Assembly: GCF_000235745.1 (NCBI RefSeq)
Contig: NZ_AGSX01000196.1
Coordinates: forward strand, 1 to 36,326
Length of the DNA stretch: 36,326 nucleotides
DNA from: Stutzerimonas stutzeri SDM-LAC
Lineage (GTDB): Bacteria; Pseudomonadota; Gammaproteobacteria; Pseudomonadales; Pseudomonadaceae
Direction of reading: 5' to 3'
The translations under genes and the position numbers were made by a program. Below the pieces are notes generated by a model. The model did no database searches, was not told where the DNA came from, and worked only from the letters and a program-made list of their open reading frames with translations. This document shows, piece after piece, positions 8,507-19,210 of the stretch. The stretch's first letter is position 1. Each line of letters starts with the position of its first letter.

Positions 8507-9466
8507 CTAGCGCTCCACCTCCACCCAGACGAACTTCGCCGGGTCGAGTCGGGTTTCCTCATCGAGCCGGTAGGCGACCAGCTTGCCGTACATCACCGCG
8601 CTGTAATCGAGACAAGCCAGATTCGACCGGATGGGTGCTGGCATCCCACTGCGCCAGTAGTGGCCGACGAACAGCAACGGTTCATCCGGGCCATAAAGGA
8701 ACAAGCGGCTTTTCTGGCTCTGGCTGAGCGGCATTCGCGCCGCATGTTCCGGCAATCCGTCGGGTTGAAAAACCACGTCTCCGTACGTCTGGGGGTCTTC
8801 TTCCCAGAATTTGGTGCGAAAGAAACTGCGTTTGAAACCTTCAGCACTGGTCAGCGTAAGCCCTTGAGGCAATGGCATATCGGTGCCTCGGAGTAGACGA
8901 TCAAGAGCCTTGGCGGCAAAGCCGTCCGCAAACGCGGCGTCACGGAGGAACTCGTGATCGACGCGCGCGTGGTCAAGCCGTTTGCGCAGCTGATTGATCA
9001 CCCCGCTGTCCCAGCAGGCATGCACCACGCGAAAGCGCTCGCTTTCCAGAAACAGCGGCAGTTCCATGAACCAGTCGCGAAAGGCGCGCCACTCATCTGG
9101 GTAGTGCTCGAACTGTTCGAATGTCTGTTCGAGCAGCTTGGCATAGCGCGGCGTGTGCTCACGAACGAAGGCTTTGCCGCTCTCTGGCGGTGCCGGGATA
9201 TACCAACCCAGCGCGTTGAACTCGTGATTGCCCATGATGCAGTGCGCCTGCTCCGCCTCGACCATCGCATGGACCAGATGCAGCGCCTCGCGAATCCTCG
9301 GACCGCGATCGATGATGTCGCCAAGAAAGATCACTTGCCGGCGTGGATGCCGCCATACGTCACCGTGTCGACGATAGCCCAGCTGGTCGAGCAGACGCGC
9401 CAAGGTGTGGGCACAACCATGCACGTCCCCAATCAGGTCGTAGCTGCGCTCCGGGTCGACAAACAC
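8507..9466 (-). CDS. Metallophosphoesterase (PPP/ApaH-like family)
   Basis: The product has 319 residues with the full calcineurin-like metal-site signature: GDVHG at 13–17, GDIIDRG at 49–55 and GNHEFNALGWY starting at 79. The downstream His residues (VVHACWDS, and VGHYW near the C-terminus) complete the dinuclear metal centre. Relatives include symmetrical diadenosine tetraphosphatases and bacterial PrpE-like phosphatases; the exact substrate is not evident. The start is a GTG at 9466 whose first base is the last base of the nadK TAG stop. GGAGGGG lies four bases upstream within the nadK 3' end, a strong reason for choosing it. Confidence 0.88.
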   Translation of the reverse strand: MFVDPERSYDLIGDVHGCAHTLARLLDQLGYRRHGDVWRHPRRQVIFLGDIIDRGPRIREALHLVHAMVEAEQAHCIMGNHEFNALGWYIPAPPESGKAFVREHTPRYAKLLEQTFEQFEHYPDEWRAFRDWFMELPLFLESERFRVVHACWDSGVINQLRKRLDHARVDHEFLRDAAFADGFAAKALDRLLRGTDMPLPQGLTLTSAEGFKRSFFRTKFWEEDPQTYGDVVFQPDGLPEHAARMPLSQSQKSRLFLYGPDEPLLFVGHYWRSGMPAPIRSNLACLDYSAVMYGKLVAYRLDEETRLDPAKFVWVEVER

Positions 9467-10353
9467 TATTCCCCTCCACCGAGTCGGCTGCCCCAGCCAA
9501 GCTTGGTACGGCAGACCTCGTAATAGTTGTGATCAAGCGGGTGGATCAGGTGAAGCTTCTGCGGCTTTTTGCGCACTGTGACGGTGTCGCCTGGTGCGCA
9601 GGTGAAATGGTTCTGGCCATCACAGGAGACCTGCGGATAGATCTGCATGTTCGGTGAGACGACGATCTTCAGCTCGCTGTTGCCGTCCACCACGATGGGC
9701 CGGCTGGACAAGGTGTGCGGATACATCGGAACAACCACGATTGCATCCAGACGTGGATGCATGATCGGCCCGCCAGCAGATAGCGCATAGGCAGTAGAGC
9801 CTGTGGGGGTAGCGATGATCAGCCCATCGGCTTTCTGACTGCAGACGAACTGGCCGTCGATATACAGCTCGAACTCAATCATCCGCGTCGACTTGCCGGG
9901 ATGCAGCACCACGTCATTGAGCGCGTCGCCTTCACCGATGGATTCCTCGAAGCGCCGCACCTGAGCCTCGAGCAGGAAGCGATTTTCCAGCGTGTATTGC
10001 CCGCTGAGCACCTCGGCGACCTTCTCTTCCAGCTCATCGGGGCGGATATCGGTGAGAAAGCCGAGACTGCCTCGGTTAATTCCCAACACCGGGACCCGAT
10101 GCTTGGCCAGCGCTCGCGCCGCACCCAGCAAGCTGCCGTCACCACCCACCACGATCACCAGATCGCAGGAATCGCCCAAGCGTTGCCGGGAGGACGTTTG
10201 CATGCCGTGACCGGGCAGTACCTCGGCGATGTTTTCTTCGAGGATCACGTGCAGATGACGCGCCACGAGGAATCTCTTCAACCGGCGAATGGTGTCCAGC
10301 ACCTGGGAACTGCCCAGGCGGCCGATGATGCCGATGTTGCGGAACTGATCCAT
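9466..10353 (-). CDS. nadK: NAD kinase
   Basis: The 295-residue product starts at the ATG at 10353, with GGGAG upstream and the conserved MDQFRNIGIIGR opening. It phosphorylates NAD to NADP with ATP or polyphosphate in the cytoplasm. It carries the family GGDGS motif at residues 70–74 (a GGDGT/S variant), NDVVLHPG and ATPTGSTAYALSAGGP, which shape the NAD pocket and active site. It leads a compact − strand run (nadK, phosphoesterase, rhomboid, YeaC, DUF2797) and is divergent from the DUF1853 gene across about 210 bp that must hold both promoters. Confidence 0.97.
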   Translation of the reverse strand: MDQFRNIGIIGRLGSSQVLDTIRRLKRFLVARHLHVILEENIAEVLPGHGMQTSSRQRLGDSCDLVIVVGGDGSLLGAARALAKHRVPVLGINRGSLGFLTDIRPDELEEKVAEVLSGQYTLENRFLLEAQVRRFEESIGEGDALNDVVLHPGKSTRMIEFELYIDGQFVCSQKADGLIIATPTGSTAYALSAGGPIMHPRLDAIVVVPMYPHTLSSRPIVVDGNSELKIVVSPNMQIYPQVSCDGQNHFTCAPGDTVTVRKKPQKLHLIHPLDHNYYEVCRTKLGWGSRLGGGE

Positions 10354-10563
10354 TGAAGCTCCCTGTAGGCGAGACGGGTAACAGGCAATTGCGAGGCGGG
10401 AGAAACACCGACCGGCCGAAGCGTAACAGGCACTTGTTTGGTGTCGCGCAGACGCGTTCGAGTTCAACACCCGGGTCCGCACGGATTCCCGCTGCAGTGC
10501 AGCCGACGGATTATGGGCGAAAGCTGGAAGTGGCAGCAAACCAACCTCGGCTATGCTGCTTGC

Positions 10564-11496
10564 ATGAACCTTCCTTGCCTTGGCGATCTGCTCCCTGGCC
10601 TAGTGCACCCCGCCGTGCGGGATCTCGCGTGGGTCCTGCTCTCGCCACCCTTACTGCGCGAAGCTCCAGCGCCACAAAGACACCCGCTGACGGCCAGTCG
10701 CTGGGCTGAGCATCCTGGCGAACTGGCCGACTGGCTGCGCCTGCTCGACACCCAGCCGAGCGTTCTCGAAGCCTGGCTCGCGCAACGCAGTACCCGGCGA
10801 CTGGGCCTGTATTACGAGCGTCTCTGGCAATTTGCAATGTGCCAGGCGCCGGATATCGACCTGCTGGTGGCGAACCTGCCGATCCGCCAAGGCAGTCATA
10901 CGCTGGGCGAGCTGGATTTGCTCCTGCGTGACAGGGAGGGCGTCCATCACCTGGAACTGGCCGTCAAGTTCTACCTCGGGCTCGACGGCGACAGCACGCT
11001 GCACGACCGCTGGCTGGGCCCCGGCAGCCACGATCGACTCGACATCAAGCTGCGGCGCCTCTGCGACCATCAACTGAAGCTACCGGCGGAGCCCGCCGCG
11101 CAACTGGTGCTCAGCGAACTGACCAGCGCGCGGATAAACAGTGCGTTGTGGCTAGGTGGCTACCTGTTCCAACCGCTAGCAAGCGCCTGTTCTACACCGG
11201 CCGGCGCCAATCCGCTGCACCTTGGCGGGCGCTGGTTGCGTCAACACGACTGGACGGGCTTTGCTGAAAACGACCGCAGCGCGACCTGGCAACCCTTGCC
11301 CCGCCATGCCTGGTTAGCACCCGCTCGCGTGCCGTGGAGCGCTGTCTGGCAGCGCCCCGATTTCGATCGGTGGGTCATCGACGTCGAGGGTCAACGTCAG
11401 GCGAAAATGCTGGTTCGCCTGGCGGAGCATGCAGATGGACACTGGCTCGAACAGGAGCGTCTGTTCCTGGTCCCAAGCACCTGGCCGACCCACTGA
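10564..11496 (+). CDS. DUF1853 family protein, possible PD-(D/E)XK fold
   Basis: The product has 310 residues from the ATG at 10564. In-frame starts further upstream are poor, and the family begins near the HPAVRDLAWVLLSPPLL segment. The function of DUF1853 is unknown. The stretch GELDLLLRD (Asp118) followed by HLELAVKFYLG (Glu131 and Lys135) reproduces the D…ExK arrangement and alternating strands of PD-(D/E)XK nuclease-like domains. No signal peptide or TM segment is seen. It is divergent from nadK and followed on the same strand by the chromate transporter after 89 bp. The nuclease suggestion is an inference from local motif pattern only. Confidence 0.75.
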   Translation: MNLPCLGDLLPGLVHPAVRDLAWVLLSPPLLREAPAPQRHPLTASRWAEHPGELADWLRLLDTQPSVLEAWLAQRSTRRLGLYYERLWQFAMCQAPDIDLLVANLPIRQGSHTLGELDLLLRDREGVHHLELAVKFYLGLDGDSTLHDRWLGPGSHDRLDIKLRRLCDHQLKLPAEPAAQLVLSELTSARINSALWLGGYLFQPLASACSTPAGANPLHLGGRWLRQHDWTGFAENDRSATWQPLPRHAWLAPARVPWSAVWQRPDFDRWVIDVEGQRQAKMLVRLAEHADGHWLEQERLFLVPSTWPTH

Positions 11497-11585
11497 GCCG
11501 CACCTGACGTGAAAACGTCATCCGCATTCGGCAGACTTGAGCGGCGACAGCACCGCCATTTCCTCCACCGCAAGGGTCAGCATCG

Positions 11586-12806
11586 ATGAGCTCCGACCAG
11601 CTCCGTTCAATCGCGCCGGAACAATCGAGTCCGTGGCCGATCTTCCTGCTATTCCTGCGTCTCGGGCTGACGTCGTTCGGCGGCCCGGTGGCGCACCTGG
11701 GTTATTTCCGCGAGGAGTTCGTTCAGCGCCGGCGCTGGCTCGACGAGCAAGGCTATGCGGATCTGGTGGCGCTCTGTCAGTTCCTCCCCGGCCCCGCTAG
11801 CAGCCAGGTCGGGATCGCCATCGGATTGCTGAGGGGTGGCTATCGCGGTTCGCTGGCAGCCTGGTCGGGATTCACGCTGCCTTCAGCGATTGCCCTGGTA
11901 TTGTTTGCGCTGGGCATCGGTCGCTGGGGAGATCGTTTGCCGGACGGATTTCTCCATGGGCTGAAGATTGTCGCGGTCGCCGTCGTGGCCCAGGCGGTAT
12001 GGGGAATGGCACGCAACCTGTGCACCGATGGTCTGCGCGTGACTATCGCGCTACTGGCCGCCTGTGCGGTTCTGCTGTTGGCTAGCGCCTGGGCGCAGCT
12101 GGTTGTCATTGCCATCGCAGGCGTGACTGGACTGCTGTTGTTTCGTCCTGCTGCCATGTCCAACCTGACGCCATTTCAGCCTCGCGTGGGGCGCGCAGCC
12201 GGCGTCCTGGCGCTGCTGTTGTTCTTTGCCCTACTGCTGCTTCTACCCGCCCTGGCGGCTATCTCCGCCAGCCAGTCAGTGGCAATGGTGGACAGCTTCT
12301 ATCGAGCCGGTGCCCTGGTCTTCGGTGGTGGCCATGTGGTGCTGCCGTTACTGCAAGCCGAAGTCGTGCCCACCGGCTGGGTTAGCAATGATATTTTTCT
12401 GGCCGGTTACGGCGCCGCTCAGGCGGTCCCAGGGCCGCTGTTCACCTTCTCTGCCTTTCTCGGGGCCTCGATTCAAGGCGAAGGCAACAGCCTGATCAAC
12501 GCGGCACTGTGCTTGATTGCCGTATTCATACCGTCATTTCTACTGGTGTTTGGCGCCATGCCTTTCTGGGATCGGCTGCGCGCCAATCGGCGTATGCAGG
12601 CGGCATTGGGTGGAGTGAACGCGGCGGTGGTCGGACTGTTGCTCGCGGCGCTGTACGATCCGGTGTGGACCAGCGCGATTTTCGGCCCTGGCGACATCGT
12701 TCTGGCGGCAATTGCCCTGACCGCTCTGATGGTGTGGAAACTGCCACCCTGGCTGGTGGTGCTGGCCGGTGGCGTCGCCGGCTCGCTACTCGCCTTGCTG
12801 AGCTAG
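11586..12806 (+). CDS. chrA: Chromate efflux transporter (CHR family, two-domain)
   Basis: The product is a 406-residue, strongly hydrophobic protein of about 10–12 TM segments with two homologous CHR halves. Family signatures are clear near the start of the first half: FLRLGLTSFGGPVAHLG, then the LCQFLPGPASSQVG segment. The second half repeats GGGHVVLPLL and AAQAVPGPLF. ChrA proteins export chromate across the inner membrane. No chrB regulator or other metal-resistance gene is adjacent, so this is a stand-alone copy; the substrate could differ. The ATG at 11586 follows the DUF1853 gene. The gene is convergent with the cNMP/rhodanese gene, with only 11 bp between the two stops. Confidence 0.9.
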   Translation: MSSDQLRSIAPEQSSPWPIFLLFLRLGLTSFGGPVAHLGYFREEFVQRRRWLDEQGYADLVALCQFLPGPASSQVGIAIGLLRGGYRGSLAAWSGFTLPSAIALVLFALGIGRWGDRLPDGFLHGLKIVAVAVVAQAVWGMARNLCTDGLRVTIALLAACAVLLLASAWAQLVVIAIAGVTGLLLFRPAAMSNLTPFQPRVGRAAGVLALLLFFALLLLLPALAAISASQSVAMVDSFYRAGALVFGGGHVVLPLLQAEVVPTGWVSNDIFLAGYGAAQAVPGPLFTFSAFLGASIQGEGNSLINAALCLIAVFIPSFLLVFGAMPFWDRLRANRRMQAALGGVNAAVVGLLLAALYDPVWTSAIFGPGDIVLAAIALTALMVWKLPPWLVVLAGGVAGSLLALLS

Positions 12807-12817
12807 ATCTCGTCGGC

Positions 12818-13921
12818 TCAGCCGCTGCGCTCGGTACGCCCGCCGGAACGCGCGAGGTAGCCGTTGCCCTGCTCACAAAGCAAGGTCGCATAATCCTCTG
12901 CAGACAGCGCGTCGAGGCCGCCACGCAGCGGATAAGCGCTGAAACCCAGCTGCGTCAGCAGGAATACCGCGCTGGCGCTGCGTTTGCCACTGTCGCAGTA
13001 GCACAGATACAACCGATCCTGCTGCAGCAATCGCACCTTCAACCGCAACAGATGCAGCGGCATTGTCAATGCCAGCCGGGCATGCCCCTGCTCGTATTCC
13101 TCCAGCAGCCGCACATCCAGCCATTGTGCTCCCTGCTCGATCAGCGCGTTCGCCTCCTCCAGACCGAGTTCGTCGACCACCGGCGCCTTCAGCAGCGCGA
13201 CGAAATTCTCGCGCGCCAGTTTCAGCACGCATGCATCTTCGATCAGCGTAACGGTGGCGTTACGCGGTGCGTCGGTCAGCAGCGCCTCTTCACCAAAACA
13301 GGCCCCGATGTCCAGCTCCGCTACTACTTGTCTGGCACTACCAAAGCCCGTCATGACTTCAGCGCGGCCGCTCTTGAGAAAGTAGCAACAGTCGCCGGCC
13401 TCACCTTCACGCAGCAGCACATGGCCGGCCGGCAAGTTGACAACTTCGAGCCTGGTAAGCATGTCGCGTACGTTTGCAGGGGGCACCTTGGCGAACAATG
13501 GGTTCTCCAACAGCGCTTCAAGCCAGTCGGTCAGCTCGCCAGCCGTCGCCAGTTCCAACAGCAGATCGGCGTTGGCGTGCTGCCAGGTCACAAGGCGCTC
13601 GAGCTGCGCACTGTCGATGCACAGCACGCGGGCATCGCTCAACGCGCAAGCTCTGCTCAGCCGTACGCCGGAAACGAACACATGGCAACTCTCGGACGAG
13701 CCGGCAACCAAAGGTCGCTCGCCTTCCGGCGTTAACAGCGACAAGGCGCCACTGAGCAGAAAATAGCTCAAACCCGGCGGCGTCTGCTCATGGAACAACA
13801 CATCGCCGGCTAGCAGGACCCGCGGCACCAGTTGATGGCGAATTTCCTGCAGATACCGAGGCGACAAGGTGTTGAGCGGAACCAGATGGTGGACCAGGTC
13901 CGAAGGTAGCGGCTTGTTCAT
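12818..13921 (-). CDS. Two cyclic-nucleotide-binding domains fused to a rhodanese domain
   Basis: The 367-residue cytoplasmic protein has three parts. The first cNMP-binding-like domain (about 15–115) lacks the phosphate-binding signature. The second (about 135–245) keeps FGEEAL at 209–214 and PRNATV at 219–224, the phosphate-cassette residues including the key Arg. A C-terminal rhodanese domain (about 250–345) has the active-site loop CDSGKRS with Cys309. There is no HTH, so it is not a CRP-type transcription factor. I infer nucleotide-gated sulfur transfer or a cNMP-responsive regulator using the Cys loop. The next gene upstream on the same strand encodes a PLP enzyme that may release sulfide from cysteine-like substrates, 26 bp away, which would fit sulfur handling. 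Confidence 0.85.
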   Translation of the reverse strand: MNKPLPSDLVHHLVPLNTLSPRYLQEIRHQLVPRVLLAGDVLFHEQTPPGLSYFLLSGALSLLTPEGERPLVAGSSESCHVFVSGVRLSRACALSDARVLCIDSAQLERLVTWQHANADLLLELATAGELTDWLEALLENPLFAKVPPANVRDMLTRLEVVNLPAGHVLLREGEAGDCCYFLKSGRAEVMTGFGSARQVVAELDIGACFGEEALLTDAPRNATVTLIEDACVLKLARENFVALLKAPVVDELGLEEANALIEQGAQWLDVRLLEEYEQGHARLALTMPLHLLRLKVRLLQQDRLYLCYCDSGKRSASAVFLLTQLGFSAYPLRGGLDALSAEDYATLLCEQGNGYLARSGGRTERSG

Positions 13922-13947
13922 CCATGCATTCCAAATGGGGCAACAGG

Positions 13948-14862
13948 TCAGCGCAGCAGTTCGTCCAGCTGCGCCTGAGCAGCTCTCCGACCCTGCAGAC
14001 CACCGGTGTGTACGAAAATGAGCCGCGTACCAGGGGCAAAATAACCGCCCTCTGCATAAAGGCGCAACGCCATCATCGCCTTAGCCGTGTAAACAGGCTC
14101 CAGCGGCACCGATGAAACCGCCTCGGTCTCCAGCAGAAACCGAGCCAGCGGCTCATCGAATCGACCGAAGCCACCGCGGCTGGCATCGATCAGCTGATAT
14201 CCGGAATCAGCTGTGCCAGCGTCTCGCAACAACCGGCTCACGTTGTCTGCTACGCCATGCGAAGGCGGGCCTGCCAGCGCTCCGTGGACTGTTTTTCCGC
14301 GCTGTTGCGCCTCGCCAATAACCAACCCCGCCAAGGTCGTACCAGTGCCTGCGGCAAGCCACCAGCCCTCGTAGTCCTGCCAGCCGATGGCGGCCAGCCG
14401 AGTGTGCACAAGCTCGACCAGCGGGGTGCAACCCAGCGCACCGGCAAGCCCGCCGCCCCCTTCCGGCACGCAGTAGTAGCCGGGATAACGCTCGCGCCAG
14501 GTATCGAAGAAATCCGGCCGGTGCCGCTCCCGATAACCCCCATAACCGAGCCAGTGCAGCTGCATGCCGAAGCGCTGCAAATCTTCAACAGTCGCTGTTT
14601 GCTGCGGATTGCCACGCAGCAGCCCAACGCTGCCCAGGCCGTAGCGTCTGGCCGCGGCGGCTAGCGCATGCAGATGATTGGAATGAGGGCCGCCAAGGCT
14701 GATCAGCCCTGACGCGCCGCTGTCTTGCGCCGCAGCGAGGTGGTGGATGAGCTTGAACCACTTGTTGCCGGACAGTTCAGCATCGACCAGATCCAGGCGC
14801 AGCACGGCCACTTGGACATCGGCTGCGCGCAGCCAGGGCAGATCGAGCCGTTGCAGCAACAC
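13948..14862 (-). CDS. PLP-dependent D-cysteine desulfhydrase / ACC deaminase family protein
   Basis: The product has 304 residues. It has the fold-type II PLP signature of this family: SGNKWFKL (Lys34 in the position of the PLP lysine) and SLGGPHSNH (Ser61-Asn62), with the glycine-rich phosphate loop AAGTGTTLAG further on. Members deaminate 1-aminocyclopropane-1-carboxylate or convert D-cysteine to pyruvate, ammonia and H2S; the two cannot be told apart here. The best start I can see is a GTG at 14862, without a clear ribosome site; translation may be carried over from the coiled-coil gene ending 44 bases upstream. The downstream neighbour is the cNMP/rhodanese gene. Confidence 0.85.
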   Translation of the reverse strand: MLLQRLDLPWLRAADVQVAVLRLDLVDAELSGNKWFKLIHHLAAAQDSGASGLISLGGPHSNHLHALAAAARRYGLGSVGLLRGNPQQTATVEDLQRFGMQLHWLGYGGYRERHRPDFFDTWRERYPGYYCVPEGGGGLAGALGCTPLVELVHTRLAAIGWQDYEGWWLAAGTGTTLAGLVIGEAQQRGKTVHGALAGPPSHGVADNVSRLLRDAGTADSGYQLIDASRGGFGRFDEPLARFLLETEAVSSVPLEPVYTAKAMMALRLYAEGGYFAPGTRLIFVHTGGLQGRRAAQAQLDELLR

Positions 14863-14906
14863 CGAGGCCAGGCTGGGAATAGAGAAAGAGATGATGGGAG
14901 CCCTTG

Positions 14907-16268
14907 TCAGCTACCGGTGCGCAATCGATCCTGAGACCGGTGCCTGGCACAACAATTGGACTCGCCGATGACGAAGCGCGCAGGCGAATCGACCTTGTCC
15001 AATGGCATGTTGCAGCGTTCGCCAGTCGAGAGGCTGGCTACGCAGGTAGGCTGCTGGTAGTGCTGAACCCACTTGCCGTACTGCTCTTCGGAGACCGCGC
15101 ATTTGGCCGCGGCATAGGCCAGCGGATTTTCCTGATAGCGCGCCATGTCCTGAAGCGCGATGGTCAGGTGTCCGGCTCCGGGATGATACGCCATGAATAT
15201 CACGCCGAGCCGCGACAGCCGTTCGAGCACTCGGCCTCCCGCCTGCTCGGTCAGCACGCCAACCTGCTTGTGCAGCGCTTCGATCTCTTCTTGCAGCTGC
15301 GCATCCAGTTCGTTGCGATATGCCAGCTCGACGTCGCGGATAGCAACCTGCTCCTTATATTCAGCCACCGCTGCAGTGACCTGAGCCTGCACCTCAGTGC
15401 TGAGACGCGCCCGTGCGGCGTCGGCTTCGTCACGGCTGTTCTGTTCAAGCGCGCGCAATTGCTGGCTCATCTCTTCACGGGTTTTCTGGAAGCCCTCGGC
15501 CTGCTCTGCGAGCTGGGCGCGAAGCGTCACTGTCTGCTGCTGATGTTCAAGCAGCTCACCACGCAACCGGGTGATTTCAGCTTGCAGCGTTGCCTGTTGT
15601 TGAGCGGCCAGGTCCCGCAGTTTGGCGATGTCGGCCTCTCGCAATTGTTCCAGGCTGGCAATGCGCAAGCGCTGCTGCTTGATCAACTGCGCAGCCTTGA
15701 GTCGTTGTTCCTTTTCAAGCTGCTCGGCACGGCGAGTGGCAACCTGCTTAGCCGCGTCCGGCGCGTACCAGGTGTCTTCGGCCACCATTTGCAGACGCTC
15801 GGCGGGCACGGTCTGCGGTGCCTCATCTTCCACCAGCAGCCCCAGATGGTTACGCTTGATGCGGTCACGCAACATGACGAAGTGATTCTTACCGGGCGTC
15901 AGATCCGGATCCCACAAGTGCATCTGGTGCCAGGACACCGGGCACTGACTGCGACAGGCCAGGCGAATCGGCCCGGCGCCGAGATCCGGCCCGCGCCCGG
16001 TGCGTTCGGCGAGGCTGCGCAACGGAATATTCCAGCCACTGTCGGCCGATCCGTCCTCATTGAAATCGAGATAGAAGAACACCGCCGCGCGAATCTGCAG
16101 CCGGGCGTTGACCAGCACATACGCGACCCGCATCTGCTGATCGGCAAACTCCAGCATGCTCACCACCCCATCGAGCATGGCTTCGAACTCGGGGTAGAGC
16201 ATTTCCTTGCAGACGCCGCCATCATTGAAGAACAGTACGGCCTCGACCGTCTGCGGTTTGATCTGCAT
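14907..16268 (-). CDS. Long coiled-coil protein with C-terminal Cys/His cluster
   Basis: The product has 453 residues from the ATG at 16268, chosen because GAGGAAG lies at good spacing. The N-terminal ~160 residues form a compact mixed domain (VEAVLFFNDGGVCKEMLYPE…FFYLDFNEDGSAD…). Residues of roughly 175–350 are a nearly uninterrupted Glu/Gln/Arg/Leu-rich coiled coil. The C-terminus carries H403, C409, C419, C439, C440 and H443, a plausible metal site. I recognise a conserved pseudomonad protein of unknown function, sometimes labelled a chromosome-partitioning protein, but there is no ParA-type P-loop here, so that label is not supported. It could be a cytoskeletal or scaffold protein. No signal peptide or TM segment is seen. 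Confidence 0.75.
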   Translation of the reverse strand: MQIKPQTVEAVLFFNDGGVCKEMLYPEFEAMLDGVVSMLEFADQQMRVAYVLVNARLQIRAAVFFYLDFNEDGSADSGWNIPLRSLAERTGRGPDLGAGPIRLACRSQCPVSWHQMHLWDPDLTPGKNHFVMLRDRIKRNHLGLLVEDEAPQTVPAERLQMVAEDTWYAPDAAKQVATRRAEQLEKEQRLKAAQLIKQQRLRIASLEQLREADIAKLRDLAAQQQATLQAEITRLRGELLEHQQQTVTLRAQLAEQAEGFQKTREEMSQQLRALEQNSRDEADAARARLSTEVQAQVTAAVAEYKEQVAIRDVELAYRNELDAQLQEEIEALHKQVGVLTEQAGGRVLERLSRLGVIFMAYHPGAGHLTIALQDMARYQENPLAYAAAKCAVSEEQYGKWVQHYQQPTCVASLSTGERCNMPLDKVDSPARFVIGESNCCARHRSQDRLRTGS

Positions 16269-16295
16269 GCTCGGCTTCCTCAACAACTGATACGG

Positions 16296-16318
16296 CCCGC
16301 GGGAATCCGCGCCGCGGG
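16296..16318. repeat. GC-rich hairpin just upstream of the coiled-coil gene
   Basis: A 7-bp perfect stem (CCCGCGG / CCGCGGG) with a 9-base loop lies about 28 bases upstream of the start codon at 16268. It may structure the leader of that mRNA; no T-run follows, so a terminator is unlikely. Confidence 0.3.
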
Positions 16319-16394
16319 TACGTGACGCCCGCTAGCCCATGGTTGGCGCAAAGTGTAGGGGAAAAAGCGAAACCGGCAATGTGACTGGGTTGGC

Positions 16395-16430
16395 AGCGCC
16401 TTCGGCACCAGGATGGGCTGCCGAAGCGCT
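16395..16430. repeat. Long imperfect hairpin between the NTF2-like and coiled-coil genes
   Basis: AGCGCCTTCGGCA (16395–16407) pairs with TGCCGAAGCGCT (16419–16430) with one bulged base, giving a 12-bp stem and an 11-base loop. It sits 25 bases past the stop codon of the NTF2-like gene. No T-run follows on either strand. It may be a Rho-assisted terminator, an mRNA 3' stabiliser or a REP-like element. Confidence 0.45.
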
Positions 16431-16455
16431 ACCGATAAACTGTGAACGGGTCGGA

Positions 16456-16896
16456 TTAAGCCGGCCGGCCGTTCAATGCTGCGAGCTGAGGTGCCAGGCG
16501 CCGGCCCATCTCCTCACCGAGCGCCTGCAGCCCGCTCATCGGCCGGATCATCACTTCAAAGTCGGTGATCAGCCCGCTCTCATCGAAGCGAATCATGTCG
16601 ATACCCTTGAGCTGCCGATCACCGACGCGAGCGCTGAACTCCAGCACGACGTCCATGCCATCGGCGCTCGCCAACTCGCGGTGGTAAGCAAAATCTTCGA
16701 ACACCGTCACCACGGTGTTCAGGATCAGATTCACCGCTGCCGCGCTCTCGTAGGGCACGAACGCCATCGGCGAGCGAAACACCGCCTGCGGATGCAACAG
16801 ATCCGGTAGCCGGCCCAGGTCACCGGCTGCAATCATCTGATGCCAGCGCTTCAAGGTTTCGCTGGCGGCCGGTTGTAGTGCAATGGATGTACTCAC
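16456..16896 (-). CDS. NTF2-like / SnoaL-like domain protein
   Basis: The product has 146 residues from a GTG at 16896 with GGAG seven bases upstream; a longer reading would need a TTG without a ribosome site. The pattern is that of the NTF2/SnoaL cone fold: an N-terminal helix (ETLKRWHQMIAAGDLGRLPDLLHPQAVFRSP), a beta sheet containing VLEFSARVGDRQLKGIDMIRFDESGLITDFEVMIRP, and a C-terminal helix. Members are small enzymes or ligand-binding proteins, and the substrate cannot be inferred. It lies 65 bases downstream of fadH on the same strand and could be co-transcribed, hinting at a link with acyl-CoA or steroid-like substrates, but this is only context. Confidence 0.8.
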   Translation of the reverse strand: MSTSIALQPAASETLKRWHQMIAAGDLGRLPDLLHPQAVFRSPMAFVPYESAAAVNLILNTVVTVFEDFAYHRELASADGMDVVLEFSARVGDRQLKGIDMIRFDESGLITDFEVMIRPMSGLQALGEEMGRRLAPQLAALNGRPA

Positions 16897-16961
16897 GTCG
16901 TCGCTCCTATACGAAACGGCCTCCGCCAAACAGGCTATGCGAGAGGCGGGGCTTGTCTGGA

Positions 16962-19106
<2,145 letters not shown>

Positions 19107-19210
19107 TCAATGACCGAAAGTCACAACTATCTGACTCAAACGCGCAAAACGCTTGGCAAGCGGCACACGGATGCCTAGTCTTTTGTGCGACATCCCTGGC
19201 TTTGGTACCC

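Noticed and set aside
11505-11520. Small hairpin (TGACGT-GAAA-ACGTCA) after the DUF1853 gene
   Set aside because: The stem is only 6 bp and lacks a T-run, so it is not a convincing terminator.
12509-13735. A 408-codon + strand frame overlapping chrA and the cNMP/rhodanese gene
   Set aside because: It overlaps two well-supported genes and changes character along its length, as a shadow would.
14904-16325. A 473-codon open frame on the + strand opposite the coiled-coil gene
   Set aside because: The − strand gene has a good ribosome site and clear heptad pattern; the + frame is its Leu/Gln-rich mirror.
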